Below, piece after piece: positions 6,248 through 7,297 of a DNA stretch of 7,297 nt (the stretch's first letter is position 1; the number at the start of each line of letters is the position of its first letter). A model generated the notes under the pieces. The model ran no database searches. It was given only the letters and a program-made list of their open reading frames with translations, and was not told where the DNA came from. A program made the translations under genes and the position numbers. Location: NCBI GenBank assembly GCA_900770165.1, contig CAAGJJ010000002.1:1-7297 (forward strand). The letters run 5' to 3'. Source of the DNA: Clostridia bacterium. Lineage in GTDB: Bacteria; Bacillota; Clostridia; Oscillospirales; Acutalibacteraceae.

Positions 6248-7024
6248 ATGATTAAAATAGCATTTTTCGATATAGATGGAACATTGTTGAAAATGGGATG
6301 TAAAGAACCGACAGATAAAACAGTTAAAGCGTTAAATTCTCTTCACCAGAATGGAATATTGCTTTGTATGGCAACTGGCAGAGGCTATCTTTCAATCCCT
6401 AAATTCAAAGATATTACATTTGATGTGCTTCTAACATTTAATGGTTCATATGTAATGGCTGGAGAAAAGATTATTTTCAGAAATCCCCTGAATAATAATG
6501 ATAAACATCAAATAATTCAAAATCTTAATAAAATGAACAGAGCAGCTGCAATCAGCAATGAGCATTTTATTGTTACTAATGGCACAGATGAGCATCTGGA
6601 AGAGTATTTTAAATTTGGAAATGAAACATTGACAATTGCAGATAATTTTGATGAGTTATGTAAAGAAGATATTTATCAGATTATGTGTGCGTGCAGAAAA
6701 GAAGAATATGCCCAGATACTGCAAGGAACTGAAAATACCCAGATAACTGCATGGTGGGATAAAGCAGCAGATATTATTCCGTTGAATTGTGGTAAGGGAA
6801 ATGCTGTAAATGCAGTGCTTAGTTATTATGGATTATCAAAAGATGAGGCGATTGCTTTTGGTGATGGGAGAAATGATATTGAAATGTTAGAAGCTGTTGG
6901 TACAGGAGTGGCAATGGGGAATGCCATTGATGAAGTCAAAGCAAGAGCGGATGTCATATGTAAATCAGTTGAAGAAGACGGAGTGTATCATTACTGTCTG
7001 GAGAAAAAACACATTAAATGCTGA
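6248..7024 (+). CDS. Cof-type HAD-IIB family phosphatase
   Basis: This 258-residue protein has all four haloacid dehalogenase motifs: motif I FFDIDGT (nucleophile D8, acid/base D10), motif II in ATGR (T43), motif III lysine in CGKGNAV (K183) and motif IV GDGRND (205-210, Mg2+-binding aspartates). The insert between motifs II and III, with a GKGNAV-type lysine before GDGxND, is typical of the Cof/YkrA HAD-IIB group. These are cytoplasmic Mg2+-dependent phosphatases acting on sugar phosphates, nucleotides or cofactor phosphates; the substrate cannot be told from sequence. Length is normal for the family and no key residue is missing. The ATG at 6248 is chosen because GGAGA lies 7 bases upstream and motif I then falls at the usual N-terminal position; a TTG at 6212 would add twelve residues. 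It appears monocistronic, between its own promoter and a large hairpin, and looks like ordinary chromosomal metabolism. Confidence 0.94.
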   Translation: MIKIAFFDIDGTLLKMGCKEPTDKTVKALNSLHQNGILLCMATGRGYLSIPKFKDITFDVLLTFNGSYVMAGEKIIFRNPLNNNDKHQIIQNLNKMNRAAAISNEHFIVTNGTDEHLEEYFKFGNETLTIADNFDELCKEDIYQIMCACRKEEYAQILQGTENTQITAWWDKAADIIPLNCGKGNAVNAVLSYYGLSKDEAIAFGDGRNDIEMLEAVGTGVAMGNAIDEVKARADVICKSVEEDGVYHYCLEKKHIKC

Positions 7025-7037
7025 TGGACTAATTATA

Positions 7038-7078
7038 CAGCAGGGTTGCAGAGTGTTATATACTCTGCAACCCTGCTG
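7038..7078. terminator. Perfect 17-bp hairpin between convergent genes, probable bidirectional terminator
   Basis: The arm 7038-7054 is exactly complementary to 7062-7078 around a 7-base loop, with a GC-rich base (CAGCAGGG / CCCTGCTG). It starts 13 bases after the HAD stop and lies before the stop of the convergent minus-strand gene. Neither side has a long T tract, so termination may rely on stem strength. It could instead act as an mRNA 3'-end stabiliser or be a dispersed palindromic repeat. Confidence 0.65.
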
Positions 7079-7097
7079 GTCATTTATAGTCTTAATT

Positions 7098-7297
7098 TTA
7101 CCACCACTTCTCACGGTAAGAATACTCTCCGCGGTAATTAGAAGCATTATAATCAGGATATTTGAAAGGTGCATATACATCATCTTTAGGTGCATCATCC
7201 TGTGTATATATGTACATAGAATCATAATCCCATGTGACAATCTCATCACGGGCATCGCCGTAGAGGTTTACAGCTTCAGCACACATGGTAGGATGAC
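7098..7297 (-). CDS. Uncharacterised protein, C-terminal part only
   Basis: The minus-strand frame enters the window open at 7297 and stops at TAA (complement of 7098-7100). The ATG at 7286 has no ribosome site upstream and the frame continues past it (His-Pro-Thr), so the visible 65 or so residues are probably the C-terminal end of a longer protein. They are rich in Asp, Tyr and Trp (for example TWDYDSMYIYTQDDAPKDD) and end in Lys-Trp-Trp. There is no membrane segment and no motif I recognise. Codons are somewhat more GC-rich than in the defence block, like the HAD gene. It converges on the HAD gene, sharing the hairpin between them. Function unknown. Confidence 0.6.
   Translation of the reverse strand, partial: HPTMCAEAVNLYGDARDEIVTWDYDSMYIYTQDDAPKDDVYAPFKYPDYNASNYRGEYSYREKWW

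Noticed and set aside
5748..7286. Shared GCTTCAGCACA near 5749 and near 7273, suggesting a duplicated gene
   Set aside because: The match is only about 11 bases and the surrounding protein sequences are unrelated, so coincidence is the simpler explanation.
1..7297. CRISPR array, insertion sequence or integrase gene
   Set aside because: No regularly spaced repeats, transposase or recombinase motifs, or paired terminal inverted repeats are visible on either strand.

Overview
This AT-rich window (roughly one-third G+C by eye) has the codon use, Shine-Dalgarno sites and accessory gene types of a low-GC Firmicute, most likely a gut Clostridia/Lachnospiraceae-type bacterium. That assignment is an inference, because no phylogenetic marker is present. 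No database search could be run, so family names rest on motif recognition.

Left block (1-5127, all +) looks like a defence island. It opens with the C-terminal end of a beta-class DNA methyltransferase. This is tightly coupled to a 910-residue restriction-modification fusion: an N-terminal PD-(D/E)XK nuclease-like region, a gamma-class N6-adenine methyltransferase and a C-terminal target-recognition region. After a gap of about 100 bp come two overlapping genes, a DUF6414-type protein and a Clp/torsin-like AAA+ ATPase with an unrecognised N-terminal domain. This pair is the best candidate here for a poorly described system. I do not recognise it as a named defence system, and a defence role is inferred only from position and architecture.

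Middle block (5128-6247) is mostly non-coding. A strong hairpin works as a terminator on both strands. A minus-strand tRNA-like element follows, with good acceptor and T arms but abnormal D and anticodon arms, overlapped by an alternative inverted repeat. Next come about 330 bp with decayed-looking coding fragments, a small minus-strand gene of unknown function (78 aa), a tandem 10-bp repeat, and a plus-strand terminator with no intact gene before it. This is what an insertion/deletion scar at an island edge would look like, though no integrase or att pair is visible.

Right block (6071-7297) holds a promoter, an intact Cof-type HAD phosphatase, a perfect 17-bp hairpin between convergent genes, and the C-terminal end of an unrecognised minus-strand gene that runs out of the window.
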